From assembly GCA_050949255.1 (NCBI GenBank), contig JBMNFJ010000016.1:806001-870000 (forward strand): DNA of 64,000 nt. The letters are read 5' to 3'. Position numbers and translations under genes: made by a program. This stretch comes from UBA3941 sp002385665 (GTDB lineage: Bacteria; Bacillota; Clostridia; Caldicoprobacterales; UBA3941). Below, in pieces: positions 43,367 to 53,051 of this stretch. The stretch's first letter is position 1. Every line of letters begins with the position of its first letter. Under the pieces are notes generated by a model. The model did not search any database and was not told the origin of the DNA. It saw only the letters and a program-made list of their open reading frames with translations.

Positions 43367-44608
43367 TTAATCAATATTCAAAAGCATCCGTCTTACAGAA
43401 TCTAAAGCAATAGATGATGCAGTCTGCTGAACCCTTGTCCGTTCACCTAACAGATTATAATCTTGAACCTTCATATATCCATTCTTGTCACCAATGGCTA
43501 TATATACAAGGCCTACAGGCTTGTCCGGAGTCCCACCGCCGGGACCTGCGATTCCGGTAACCGCTATACCTACATCGGCACCTGTTGCTTTAAGTATTCC
43601 CTTTAACATTTCTGTTGCTGTTTCATAACTAACAGCACCATATTTATTTAGAGTGTCCTTTGATACTCCTAGTCGTTCTATTTTAGATTGATTGCTATAT
43701 GTTACCATACCCTCAACAAAGGCAGTGGATGCCCCTGGTATACTGGTTATCCTTCTGGCTATAAGACCACCTGTGCATGATTCGGCTATGGCTATGGTTT
43801 TACTTGATCTGGTCAATAAACTGACTACCACGCTTTCCAAGGTATCGTCATTAACACCGTAAATCACATCTCCTAATCTCTCTCTAATTCGGTTTTCCAA
43901 TGGTTGGATTAACGCAAGCGGATCATGATTTCGGGGAGTCTTAGCTGTAATCCTTAAGGTTAATTCGGAATCGCCTGCCAATGGTGCAATAGTGGGATTG
44001 CTTTGATTGGCCAATATATCCTGAATTTTTTCTTCCATAACCGATTCACCTATCCCGTAAATCTTGAGTACCTTGGATACTATCTTTTCATCACTTTTTG
44101 CCTCCAAATATGGGATAACATGATTTTCGAACATAGGTTGTAACTCGCGAGGAGGACCTGGCAGGATAACAAAAACCTTATCATTATGCTCAACTATAGC
44201 ACCCGGAGCTGTGCCAACGCTATTGGGTAGAACTATGGACCCTTCCGGGAAATAAGCCTGTTTATAGTTGTTTTTGCTGATGGTCCTGCCCCTTTTTACA
44301 AAAAAAGCTTCCAAGGCGTCTATACTAGGTTGATGTGCTATCAGCCTCAGTCCTAAAAATTCTGCTATTGCTTCTTTGGTTAGGTCATCCATAGTAGGAC
44401 CTAAGCCCCCGGTAGTGATTATTAGATCAACCCTCTCTATGGCAATTGCCAATGCCTGTTTTACCCTTATCATGTTATCTCCTACAACTGTATGATAGAA
44501 TAGATTTATGCCCAATTGGGAAAGTTTTTGTGAAAGATATTGGGCATCCGTATTAGCAATTTGCCCTAACAGTAATTCAGTGCCTACACCAATAATTTCA
44601 GCGTTCAT
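43367..44608 (-). CDS. cinA: CinA family competence/damage-inducible protein
   Basis: 413 residues from ATG 44608, with GGGGGA about 8 bases upstream; 19 further in-frame codons upstream have no ribosome site. The N-terminal MoaB/MoeA-like domain (about 1-170) has GVGTELLLGQIANTDA, ITTGGLGPTMDDLT and LPGPPRELQPMF. The C-terminal PncC domain has IAIAESCTGGLIARRIT and GIAVTGIAGPGGGTPDKPVG, as in nicotinamide-nucleotide amidase. The pgsA-cinA-recA order is conserved in Firmicutes. Confidence 0.95.
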   Translation of the reverse strand: MNAEIIGVGTELLLGQIANTDAQYLSQKLSQLGINLFYHTVVGDNMIRVKQALAIAIERVDLIITTGGLGPTMDDLTKEAIAEFLGLRLIAHQPSIDALEAFFVKRGRTISKNNYKQAYFPEGSIVLPNSVGTAPGAIVEHNDKVFVILPGPPRELQPMFENHVIPYLEAKSDEKIVSKVLKIYGIGESVMEEKIQDILANQSNPTIAPLAGDSELTLRITAKTPRNHDPLALIQPLENRIRERLGDVIYGVNDDTLESVVVSLLTRSSKTIAIAESCTGGLIARRITSIPGASTAFVEGMVTYSNQSKIERLGVSKDTLNKYGAVSYETATEMLKGILKATGADVGIAVTGIAGPGGGTPDKPVGLVYIAIGDKNGYMKVQDYNLLGERTRVQQTASSIALDSVRRMLLNID

Positions 44609-44661
44609 TCGTAGTCCCCCTAAAGTAAGTTGTGATACTGTCTCATAACCAGTATTAGTAA

Positions 44662-45204
44662 TCAAACATTCTCCTTTAATAATCTACGGTTTTTGTAAAT
44701 ATAGTCTATTCCGGATAGTATAGTTATTATAGTAGCGGCATATAAAGCTACAACATCAAAGGGGAATCCCACATAACTAAAGGGGAAATTGTCAAGAAGT
44801 ATTGCAACTATGGACACAATTTGTACAATAGTTTTGACTTTCCCAAGCCAGCTGGCCGCGATAACAACCCCTTCAGCGGCAGCTATAATTCGGAACCCTG
44901 TTACAATGAATTCTCTACTGATGATAATAATAGTTATTATAGACGAGACCTTACCCATTTCCACCAAAACAACAAGGGCAGATGTAATAAGCAGTTTATC
45001 GGCAAGTGGATCTAAAAACCTGCCAAGATTTGTGACTTCATTCCTTTTCCGTGCTATATACCCATCCATGGAATCGGTGCTTGCCGCTAAAACAAATATA
45101 AAAGCGGCTACATATTGACTATATGGGAAATTTCCTAACAGGCACACCATGAATAAAGGTATAATGAAAATCCTAATAAATGTTATCCTGTTTGCTAAAT
45201 TCAT
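44662..45204 (-). CDS. pgsA: CDP-diacylglycerol-glycerol-3-phosphate 3-phosphatidyltransferase
   Basis: 180 residues from ATG 45204, with TTGGGGG before it; an 11-codon-longer frame lacks a site. The CDP-alcohol phosphotransferase signature D47-G48-x2-A51-R52-x8-G61-x3-D65-x3-D69 is complete (MDGYIARKR... GRFLDPLAD). About five membrane helices follow. It makes phosphatidylglycerophosphate, the precursor of phosphatidylglycerol. Confidence 0.95.
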   Translation of the reverse strand: MNLANRITFIRIFIIPLFMVCLLGNFPYSQYVAAFIFVLAASTDSMDGYIARKRNEVTNLGRFLDPLADKLLITSALVVLVEMGKVSSIITIIIISREFIVTGFRIIAAAEGVVIAASWLGKVKTIVQIVSIVAILLDNFPFSYVGFPFDVVALYAATIITILSGIDYIYKNRRLLKENV

Positions 45205-45264
45205 GACTATCCCCCAAAACTTGTAATCAAAGACCATTGCTATTTTTATATTTATACATATGGG

Positions 45265-47571
45265 CTATTTTACATACTCTTCTTCAAATTCTTCTCTTGA
45301 TATAAGTACATTTCTTGGCTTACTACCATCAAACCCGCTGACAATCCCCCTTATCTCCATTTCATCTATCATACGGGCAGCTCTCGCGTATCCAATTCTG
45401 AGCCGCCTTTGCAACATTGATATAGATGCCTGACCAGCATCTATTACTATACTAATAGCTTCCGGCAATAATTCATCGTATTCGTCCGTAATCTGATCTT
45501 CCCTATCAGCTGCAATCTCTTCAATAACCTCTAAATCATAGGTAGGTGTATCATGCACTGTCCTAATGTAGTCAACAATATTAGTAATTTCATTTTCCGA
45601 TACATAACATCCTTGAACCCTGATGGGCTTACTGGCCCCCACAGGATAGAACAACATGTCACCCCTACCCAACAATTTTTCGGCACCACTAACATCCAAT
45701 ATAGTCCTTGAGTCCGTATTAGAAGAAACAGCAAAAGCAATCCTGGATGGAATATTGGCTTTAATCAACCCCGTTATAACATCAACTGAGGGTCGCTGGG
45801 TAGCAATTACCAAATGAATACCGGCAGCCCTTGCCATTTGGGCTAGTCTGCATATGGCATCCTCCACATCTCCTGGGGCCACCATCATCAGATCAGCCAG
45901 CTCATCAACAACTACCACTATCTGCGGTAAAGCATCCTGTCCCTTGGCTTGAATTTTACTATTGTAGTTTTGAAGATCTTTAACACCTTCCTTGGCAAAT
46001 AATTTATACCTATTGGTCATCTCAACTACAGCCCAATTTAAGGCTCCTGAAGCCTTTTTGGGATCTGTTACGACTGGAATCAGTAAATGGGGTATCCCGT
46101 TGAAGTGGTTCAGCTCCACCACCTTGGGATCTATGAGTATCAGCCTGACATCTTTAGGCGAGGCCTTATAAAGAATACTCACAATCAGGGAATTTATACA
46201 AACGCTTTTACCCGACCCTGTAGCGCCGGCTATAAGCAAGTGTGGCATTCGGGCTATATCGGCGACAATTGATTTTCCCGCTATATCCTTACCCAGACCG
46301 AAGGATATCTTTGAAGGATGATTTAGGAATACACTGGATTCCAAAACTTCCCGTAAGCGAACTACAGAAATATCCTTGTTGGGTACCTCCACACCTATGG
46401 CTGCTTTTCCTGGGATAGGCGCTTCGATTCTTACTCCTGGACTGGCCAGGTTCAGGGCAATATCATCGGATAAGTTAACTATCCTACTCACCTTAACTCC
46501 TGGTGCAGGTTGTAATTCATATCTGGTTATGGCAGGTCCCTTACTTACCTGGAGCACCTTAGCAGATATACCAAAACTCATCAAAGTATCTTCTAATAGC
46601 TTAGCATTATTCCTAACCTTGGCCCCGCTTAACTTGGACTCTTTTGCAGCTTCGGGCTCTTCCAACAAGGTAATAGGAGGAAAGGAATAATCAGTTACTT
46701 GTGCCCCTGTTATCTGTGAATCGAGGATACTTGTATCTTTACTATCTTTTTCTGTAGTGGAGGATCTTGGCTTTTTTCGCCTGACATCTGATATTTCTTC
46801 ATCTCGCTTATCATATTCAATGATCTTGATATCATCGTCTGTGCCTGCCTGATCTTGTTGTTGACCTTGATTATTCTTAAAAGCATCCTGTAAGTGCTGA
46901 GGATCAACCTTACCATTTATTTCAGGTTCAAGTTCTATAACTTCTCCTATAAAGGGTTTGCCTGTTTTAGTCATTCTGTCACCGTTACTATTGCTACGGT
47001 TTAGGGAGTTTTTTTTCTCACTTATTTTTCCATAAACATTGATACCTAACTGTTTTAATGAAAGATTTGTTAACAGCAAGAGGTCAATGATAAATAAAAC
47101 TATTAGAAATAGGTAACCTCCCATTATCCCAAACCATTTGGCGATATAGTAAACCAATGGCGAAACCAATGCTCCTGCACCTTTATTATCAATTCCTAGG
47201 TTATATGAATCGATAACAAAGCTTGAAAGATCGGCCTTACTAAAATTATTTATGTAAATGAGATGCACCAATTGAAAGATTAAAAATATCGAGAGAATAG
47301 TCAGTCCCAGTTTAGCCTTGTTTACGGTTTTATGATAAGTCATTATAGTAAGTATTCCTGTTAGAATAATAATAGGGGGCATAATATAAGCAATAATACC
47401 AAAAAGACCCCGTAAAATTCTACCAAAATAAAGTCCCACTATTCCCGCGGAAGAAGTATATATGCTTAGAAGGGAAAATACTCCTAATCCAATTATAACA
47501 ATGCCAATAAGCTCGTATTTCCTATTATCCTTTCCTCTCTTTTTCTTTGTTTTAGCCATTTTTCTGGCCAT
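45265..47571 (-). CDS. ftsK: DNA translocase FtsK/SpoIIIE
   Basis: 768 residues. Four N-terminal membrane helices (about 20-165) are followed by a charged linker (about 180-290), the motor domain with Walker A GATGSGKS at 449-456 and Walker B QIVVVVDELADLMM, and a C-terminal gamma winged helix (about 700-765, QASISMLQRRLRIGYARAAR) that reads SRS/KOPS-type sequences. It pumps DNA through the division or sporulation septum. Position next to tepA/ylzJ corresponds to Bacillus spoIIIE. Confidence 0.96.
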   Translation of the reverse strand: MARKMAKTKKKRGKDNRKYELIGIVIIGLGVFSLLSIYTSSAGIVGLYFGRILRGLFGIIAYIMPPIIILTGILTIMTYHKTVNKAKLGLTILSIFLIFQLVHLIYINNFSKADLSSFVIDSYNLGIDNKGAGALVSPLVYYIAKWFGIMGGYLFLIVLFIIDLLLLTNLSLKQLGINVYGKISEKKNSLNRSNSNGDRMTKTGKPFIGEVIELEPEINGKVDPQHLQDAFKNNQGQQQDQAGTDDDIKIIEYDKRDEEISDVRRKKPRSSTTEKDSKDTSILDSQITGAQVTDYSFPPITLLEEPEAAKESKLSGAKVRNNAKLLEDTLMSFGISAKVLQVSKGPAITRYELQPAPGVKVSRIVNLSDDIALNLASPGVRIEAPIPGKAAIGVEVPNKDISVVRLREVLESSVFLNHPSKISFGLGKDIAGKSIVADIARMPHLLIAGATGSGKSVCINSLIVSILYKASPKDVRLILIDPKVVELNHFNGIPHLLIPVVTDPKKASGALNWAVVEMTNRYKLFAKEGVKDLQNYNSKIQAKGQDALPQIVVVVDELADLMMVAPGDVEDAICRLAQMARAAGIHLVIATQRPSVDVITGLIKANIPSRIAFAVSSNTDSRTILDVSGAEKLLGRGDMLFYPVGASKPIRVQGCYVSENEITNIVDYIRTVHDTPTYDLEVIEEIAADREDQITDEYDELLPEAISIVIDAGQASISMLQRRLRIGYARAARMIDEMEIRGIVSGFDGSKPRNVLISREEFEEEYVK

Positions 47572-47638
47572 GGTACCACCTCAGTATTTCTTGTCAATGT
47601 TTGTTTTCTTAGGTTAAGAAAACATTAAACCCTATTAT

Positions 47639-48490
47639 TCATCGCATAAACGTCAGAGTATATAAGATTATAAATATTCCGACTCCCCAACAATAATATG
47701 AGAAATAGTGTAACTTCTTTCTGCTAATTAAGTCTACTAAAAACTTAATAGCAAAGTAACCGGTTACTGCAGCTACAATAAACCCTATGACAATGGGTAG
47801 GCTATCAGTAAACCTTACCCCTGATTTCACGACCTTTATGCCTTCCAAAACGGCTGCTCCCAGGATAGTGGGGATCGAGAGCAGAAAAGAAAATTTGGTA
47901 GCAAGTTCAACACTAAATCCCCTAAGCATTCCTGCAAAAATAGTAGTACCCGATCGAGATAAGCCAGGGGTGATGGCCATTCCCTGAAGTAATCCTATGG
48001 TTACAGCATCTCTTGTAATAATATCTTTGGGCTGTTTGCGGCCCTTTACCATCCTATTGGATATCCATAACAGCGTACCAGTGATAAGGAGGGAAAAACC
48101 GATTATGTAGGTAGAAGAAAACATCTTTTCAAACAAATCATTAAATAGAAAGCCTATTATAGCAGTGGGAATGGTAGCAACTATTAGCATCAGTGCCATA
48201 ACCCTATGGCCGTTTTCGTTAGGCCCGGTACTGGGTTTCTTTAAACCTATCAATTCAGCCATCCATAATAATATCTCATTGATCATACCCCGAATATCCT
48301 GCCAATAAAAAACAAAGACTGCAACTAGGGTCCCCAAGTGTAGGGCTACATCAAAAGTTAGATTAGTAGTGCCCATCTCTTCAATCCCTAAAATCTGTTG
48401 GAATGCTACCAAATGTCCGGAACTGCTTACGGGTAGAAATTCTGTCAGTCCCTGAACTAATCCTAAGAATACCGCCTGCAATATATCCAA
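47639..48490 (-). CDS. uppP: Undecaprenyl-diphosphatase UppP/BacA
   Basis: 283 residues with about eight membrane helices. The two signatures LTEFLPVSSSGHL (15-27) and PGLSRSGTT (175-183, with R179) are intact. It dephosphorylates undecaprenyl diphosphate to recycle the wall-lipid carrier and gives bacitracin tolerance. The start is TTG 48490 with GGGGG upstream. It sits between ylzJ and ftsK, where most spore-formers have no uppP, so it may be a local insertion. Confidence 0.95.
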   Translation of the reverse strand: MDILQAVFLGLVQGLTEFLPVSSSGHLVAFQQILGIEEMGTTNLTFDVALHLGTLVAVFVFYWQDIRGMINEILLWMAELIGLKKPSTGPNENGHRVMALMLIVATIPTAIIGFLFNDLFEKMFSSTYIIGFSLLITGTLLWISNRMVKGRKQPKDIITRDAVTIGLLQGMAITPGLSRSGTTIFAGMLRGFSVELATKFSFLLSIPTILGAAVLEGIKVVKSGVRFTDSLPIVIGFIVAAVTGYFAIKFLVDLISRKKLHYFSYYCWGVGIFIILYTLTFMR

Positions 48491-48720
48491 ATTCTAGCCC
48501 CCTTAAAGCGAATGAATAATACTAACTCATTTTATTACATGATTAACACCTAAATAGCGAATAATACTATCCATATACAACATCTTGAATTTATCCAAAC
48601 TGCCCTGATACTATCCATTGTGTATGGAACTTGATTATAAAGCCTTATGGCATGAAACTATTATATCATCTTTATCCAGACCTTACCACCGATTTTGTAT
48701 AAAAAGGGCTTCTACTACTA

Positions 48721-48957
48721 TTATCTTTTATCTTGAATAGTATAGTTAGCCTTTATTCTAGCTCCAGGTTGTAGCTCCGGTCGTAAATAGTCCTGCAGAT
48801 TCGTTGTAAAAATTCTCTGTATCTCGAAGATATTATCTTCTACCAATCTTACTTCGGCTTTGATCCCATTCAATTCTACTATCTGCACTTGATCTTGAGG
48901 TGAAAGTTGATATATAGAAAATATATCCTCAATAGGTATGATAGAATGGATAGTCAT
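48721..48957 (-). CDS. ylzJ: YlzJ-like protein
   Basis: 78 residues. Small protein of unknown function that regularly follows tepA and precedes spoIIIE in spore-formers. Recognised from context and from the pattern IPIEDIFSI...VEVxLVEDN and QDYLRPELQPGA. It overlaps the tepA stop codon by 4 bases. No membrane segment is evident. Confidence 0.85.
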   Translation of the reverse strand: MTIHSIIPIEDIFSIYQLSPQDQVQIVELNGIKAEVRLVEDNIFEIQRIFTTNLQDYLRPELQPGARIKANYTIQDKR

Positions 48958-49676
48958 ATACTTTCCTTCTCCTTCCTAAGCTTTATTAACTCCTTTAGCT
49001 TACTAACCGCATTCTCCAAACCGCCTATCTCATCTATTAGACCATTTTCAACTGCCTCCTCTCCTATCAGGACAGTACCCACATCGTTGGCTAGCTCACC
49101 GGTTCGAAGCATCAGTTCTTTGAACCTATCTCTTGTTATATTACAATGCCTAATAACAAAATTGACGACCCTTTCTTGCATTTTATTGAAGTAGTCGTAT
49201 GTCTGTGGAACACCTATTATCACACCAGTCATTCGTATTGGGTGTATTGTCATAGTAGCTGTGGATGCTATAAAAGAGTAATCAGTACATACCGACAGCG
49301 GAACTCCAATACTATGGCCACCCCCCAATACCAATGAAACAGAAGGCTTGGACATGGTACTGATAAGCTCAGCTATGGCTAAGCCAGCTTCCACATCTCC
49401 ACCTACAGTATTCAATATTAATAGAATCCCCTCTATTACTTTACTTTCCTCTATAGCAACCAACTGAGGAATCACATGCTCATATTTTGTAGTTTTATTT
49501 TGAGGAGGAAGGACCATATGGCCTTCTATCTGACCGATGATTGTAAGGCAGTGTATGTTTGATGGAGGCTCCGGTATAGCTACGGAGCCGAATTCTTTTA
49601 GATTTTCCACTGGAGAATTAGAGCCTTGAGGTTTCTCCTTAGTATTGTTATTATCACCATTTTTTGATATATACAT
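48954..49676 (-). CDS. tepA: ClpP-class serine protease TepA
   Basis: 240 residues. A disordered N-terminal stretch (1-40) leads to a crotonase/ClpP fold with VGGDVEAGLAIAELI, catalytic-region S122 in LGGGHSIGVPLS and H145 in MTIHPIRMTG. TepA (YmfB) in Bacillus was linked to protein translocation and spore-coat SASP degradation; its substrate here is unknown. It is coupled to ylzJ and follows the aspartokinase terminator. Confidence 0.92.
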   Translation of the reverse strand: MYISKNGDNNNTKEKPQGSNSPVENLKEFGSVAIPEPPSNIHCLTIIGQIEGHMVLPPQNKTTKYEHVIPQLVAIEESKVIEGILLILNTVGGDVEAGLAIAELISTMSKPSVSLVLGGGHSIGVPLSVCTDYSFIASTATMTIHPIRMTGVIIGVPQTYDYFNKMQERVVNFVIRHCNITRDRFKELMLRTGELANDVGTVLIGEEAVENGLIDEIGGLENAVSKLKELIKLRKEKESI

Positions 49677-49795
49677 AACACTTTCCCCTATCTACAGCAA
49701 ATTATTTATGCCCAGAATGTATTATTACCATATTTAACACTGGTCACATATAGTTTTAGGCAAAAGTTAATATTCTTCTTTATTGTATCCCTATT

Positions 49796-49821
49796 ACAAA
49801 AAAAAAGTCCATTAAGGACTC
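49796..49821 (-). terminator. Rho-independent terminator of the aspartokinase gene
   Basis: AGTCC / GGACT with a 5-base loop is followed on the minus strand by a run of ten T. The stem overlaps the stop codon region. Confidence 0.82.
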
Positions 49822-51041
49822 ATTTCTGTCTTATATAATTGGAATTCTTCATGGAGGGCGATTACGGCCTTGGCAGTATCCTCTCCTTTAACCAAACATG
49901 ATATAGTAGTGTGGGAATCTGCAGTCTGAAGTATTTGGATATTGTTTCTGGTCAATGCCCCCACTATTGTAGACATTACACCCGGTACTCCTCTCATCTT
50001 ACTGCCTACAGCGGATATCTTACTGCAGTTCTCTATCATGGAATAATCGCATCCAATTTTTTCTATTATATCCTTGGCATCCTGCTTTTTTTCATCATCT
50101 ATTGTAAATATCATTTTATCAGGGAATATATTAATGATATCAATACTGATATTATTGCCAGCTAATTGGGTCAGTAAATGATTATTGAGTATGGGATCAT
50201 CCTCGTAGATGGTAATCTGTACCCTGCCAGTTATATGTGCAATTCCAGTAACAACGCGTTTGGAAATTTTTTTATCCAAACCAAAGGACCTCTCCTGTCC
50301 TAAAGATATTAAGGTGCCGGGAGTGCATTTGCAGGTACTCTTAATAAAAACTGGAATATTGCCCCTTATAGCATATTCAATAGCACGTGGATGAATAACC
50401 TTTGCACCTTTACTAGCCAGTTCTAGAATATCTGAATAACTTATTTGCGATAAAACGCTGGCATTTGGAACAATTTTGGGATCAGCGGTCATTATGCCAT
50501 CTACATCTGAATAGATCTCTACAGAAAAAGCCCCAATCGCCTCACCTAATGCAACTGCCGTAATATCACTGCCGCCCCTTCCCAAGGTAGTTATATCACC
50601 TTGTTCTGTTATCCCTTGAAAACCAGCCACAACAGGAATTCTACCACTCTCAATGGATTCTATGATTCTGGTGGGCTTAATTTCCAAGATATCAGCTTGG
50701 GAAAAATTCTGATCTGTCAAAATTCCAGCCTGTCCTCCTGTAAATGCTCTAGCCTCATAACCCCTGCTTTTTAGGGTATTAGTAAATATAACGGCAGAGA
50801 TTATCTCCCCGCAAGACATAAGCAAATCCATTTCCCTGGGATGTATGTCCTTGCAAATATCCATATTCATATTAATCAATGTATCGGTAGCATAGGGATC
50901 ACCTTTTCTACCTATCGCAGAAACCACAACTACCGGTTGGAATCCGCCTCTTTTGGCGTTAATTACTTTTTGCACTGCCCTCTCAAGTATCTCGGGAGTG
51001 GATAGCGAAGTACCACCAAATTTTTGAACAACTATTTTCAT
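49812..51041 (-). CDS. dapG: Aspartate kinase (DapG/LysC type)
   Basis: 409 residues. It phosphorylates aspartate, the first step towards lysine, diaminopimelate and dipicolinate. The kinase domain (about 1-245) has VQKFGGTSLS at the start and TTLGRGGSDITAVALG for substrate binding; two ACT domains follow (about 265-400) for feedback control. The place after dpaAB is that of Bacillus dapG, the diaminopimelate-sensitive enzyme used in sporulation, so I prefer that name; the inhibitor cannot be read from sequence. The asd and dapA genes found in this cluster in Bacillus are absent. Confidence 0.93.
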   Translation of the reverse strand: MKIVVQKFGGTSLSTPEILERAVQKVINAKRGGFQPVVVVSAIGRKGDPYATDTLINMNMDICKDIHPREMDLLMSCGEIISAVIFTNTLKSRGYEARAFTGGQAGILTDQNFSQADILEIKPTRIIESIESGRIPVVAGFQGITEQGDITTLGRGGSDITAVALGEAIGAFSVEIYSDVDGIMTADPKIVPNASVLSQISYSDILELASKGAKVIHPRAIEYAIRGNIPVFIKSTCKCTPGTLISLGQERSFGLDKKISKRVVTGIAHITGRVQITIYEDDPILNNHLLTQLAGNNISIDIINIFPDKMIFTIDDEKKQDAKDIIEKIGCDYSMIENCSKISAVGSKMRGVPGVMSTIVGALTRNNIQILQTADSHTTISCLVKGEDTAKAVIALHEEFQLYKTEMSP

Positions 51042-51350
51042 GTTATTCCTCCGATCTATAATAGACTGCGAATCGAGCTGTTTTCACCTATAGAGAAGAT
51101 TCGGCTTCATTTATGGATGAAGCCGTTAAATACCAGTTATTCTCAATTCTATAACGCTTATCAATTGATATCTTATTATAACTAATTCCCAGTAGACACA
51201 GCCCACCGACCTCAGTCACAGAAATGATCACGGGGATAGGCTAATATGATTTCTGGGATAAACAAACTATCACATTAATAATATAGCCAAATAAGATAAA
51301 AATCAATAAAGTTTGTGCGATAGTAAACTCTTAATTTATGAGCCATTTAA
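51042..51350. other. 309-base gap between dpaB and the aspartokinase gene
   Basis: It contains no open frame with a ribosome site. Seen on the minus strand: CAGAAAT / ATTTCTG arms around 51200-51245 and a hairpin CGGCTTCAT / ATGAAGCCG (51099-51125) without a T-run. I checked for lysine-riboswitch and T-box signatures and found neither. Bacillus has asd near this place. Confidence 0.5.
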
Positions 51351-51929
51351 CTAAACTAGTAGTGGCTGTATCTGCTTGCCTTCCATAGCCCACTCTATTG
51401 TCGGTAAAAGCCTGTCAAGCTTAGCGACCAGAGATTTGGATTTTTTTATCGGATCATCTTGCCCAAATGGTACAAAGTAAACATTTTTCATATTTAGAAG
51501 TTTTCCAAGATTTTTAGCATTAACACCTAAACCGTCGTTGGTAGATATAGCTATGACTATTGGCCTTTGATTTCTTAGGTGTGCCTTGCATGCCATGGTA
51601 ACCGCACCATCGGTAATTCCATTAGCTAATTTACTCATGGTATTGCCAGTACAAGGTGCAACAACTACTACATCCATTGTCTTCATAGGACCTATAGGCT
51701 CAGCCTCTTTAACACTATTTATTATTTTCTTGCCCGTAATACCCTCTATGACAGACCTAAACTCCTTAGCGGGGTAGAATCTGGTATCCCAATGATAAGC
51801 TGCATCTGACAGAATAGGAGTTACATCTGCCCCTTGGGCTACTAATTTCTTAATTTCCGGTATGACCAGATCAAACGTACAAAAGGATCCACATATACAA
51901 AAACCAACCCTTAATCCCCTAAAATCCAC
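51351..51929 (-). CDS. dpaB: Dipicolinate synthase subunit B
   Basis: 192 residues from GTG 51929, which has GGAGG 7 bases upstream; the longer frame from a TTG at 51947 begins over that site. It is a flavoprotein-like subunit (VGFCICGSFCTFD at the start, DVVVVAPCTGNTMSKLANGITDGAVTMA in the middle). With DpaA it makes dipicolinic acid, the calcium chelator of the spore core. Coupled to dpaA, whose stop lies just upstream. Confidence 0.95.
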   Translation of the reverse strand: MDFRGLRVGFCICGSFCTFDLVIPEIKKLVAQGADVTPILSDAAYHWDTRFYPAKEFRSVIEGITGKKIINSVKEAEPIGPMKTMDVVVVAPCTGNTMSKLANGITDGAVTMACKAHLRNQRPIVIAISTNDGLGVNAKNLGKLLNMKNVYFVPFGQDDPIKKSKSLVAKLDRLLPTIEWAMEGKQIQPLLV

Positions 51930-51949
51930 ATCAACACCTCCATTCAAAT

Positions 51950-52825
51950 CTATGTCATCCTCTCTTGGAGGCTATCCATCATTACTTTAATAATTATTTC
52001 AGCAGCAGTTTTAGGTGCTACTTTACCTGGCAGACCCAAATCTAAACTAGCTTTTAGATTCAGTTCCCTGGCTGCGTTAAAATCAACACCGCCCGGATAT
52101 GATGATAGGTCAATAATAACGGCTCTTTTATCTACCCTTAGCAATTTTTTTCTGTCCATAATTAAATGGGGTATGGTATTAAATATGATATTTTGCGAAG
52201 GCAGGATATCTTCCAGATCCTTGAGATGGACTGCTGTATATCCGTTTTCTATAATCCATGCTAGATCGTCTCTTCTACGCGCTACTACAGTCACTTTGGC
52301 ACCTATGCCTTTAAGCATTCTAGACAAGGACTTACCTATTCTTCCGTAGCCTAAAACTAAGATGTTTGATCCATGGATGGTAAAGTCTGTTTCATCCATA
52401 GCTCTCCAAATGGCCCCTTCCGCCGTCGGTATTGAGTTTAATACAGCAAAAGCTTCTTCATTGGTCAAGTCCAAATAATCAATTCCTTTTTCCTTTGCCA
52501 GATCTTTAAATGTTCTATCCGGTTTTCCAAGAACTACTAGGGGCTTATATTTTTCAATAAATTTCATTACTTCTCCTAGTGTAATCTTCTGATCAGATTC
52601 CTTAATATTTATATTGCCCTTTCCATCCTGATAGGGTATAGGCAATAATAGTACATGGCAATTGAACAGTTCCTCATGTATTCTCCTAAATAGGGTTGCC
52701 CTGCCATCGAGCAAATTATCAAAACCAAAAACCTTGACCCTATGCCCCATATCCAGAAGCAAATATATGGATTCAAGCTGCCGCCTATCACCACCGATGA
52801 CCGTGAAGGTTAATTTTTTATCCAT
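51950..52825 (-). CDS. dpaA: Dipicolinate synthase subunit A
   Basis: 291 residues. The N-terminal part (1-140) begins FTVIGGDRRQLESIYLLL, and the NAD(P)-binding Rossmann motif VLGYGRIGKSLSRMLKGIGA follows at about 172-191. It oxidises the dihydrodipicolinate-pathway intermediate to dipicolinate in the mother cell. AGGAGG precedes the ATG. A sigma-K promoter would be expected upstream, but I could not identify one with confidence. Confidence 0.95.
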   Translation of the reverse strand: MDKKLTFTVIGGDRRQLESIYLLLDMGHRVKVFGFDNLLDGRATLFRRIHEELFNCHVLLLPIPYQDGKGNINIKESDQKITLGEVMKFIEKYKPLVVLGKPDRTFKDLAKEKGIDYLDLTNEEAFAVLNSIPTAEGAIWRAMDETDFTIHGSNILVLGYGRIGKSLSRMLKGIGAKVTVVARRRDDLAWIIENGYTAVHLKDLEDILPSQNIIFNTIPHLIMDRKKLLRVDKRAVIIDLSSYPGGVDFNAARELNLKASLDLGLPGKVAPKTAAEIIIKVMMDSLQERMT

Positions 52826-52988
52826 TTTAATCCTCCTGATAATCCTCGCCTCAATACTGAATTTTTAATAAATCATCTTGTATAAATTTGGTACATACCA
52901 TTGCAAATATGATGTATTGCCGCATAATTGGGTTATTATTGTTAAACTTTTTTAATATCATATTATGAGGTAAAAGTGTGTTAAGTGC

Positions 52989-53018
52989 AAAAAAACAGGA
53001 GGTAATCCACCTCCTGTT
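52989..53018 (-). terminator. Rho-independent terminator of the M16 peptidase gene
   Basis: AACAGGAGGT / ACCTCCTGTT (10-bp stem, 5-base loop) is followed on the minus strand by TTTTTTT. It lies about 33 bases after the stop codon. Confidence 0.92.
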
Positions 53019-53051
53019 AGGGTAATCATATATAGCATATTGTAACTGGAC

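Noticed and set aside
51042..51350. Lysine riboswitch or T-box before the aspartokinase gene
   Set aside because: The conserved core sequences of both elements are absent.
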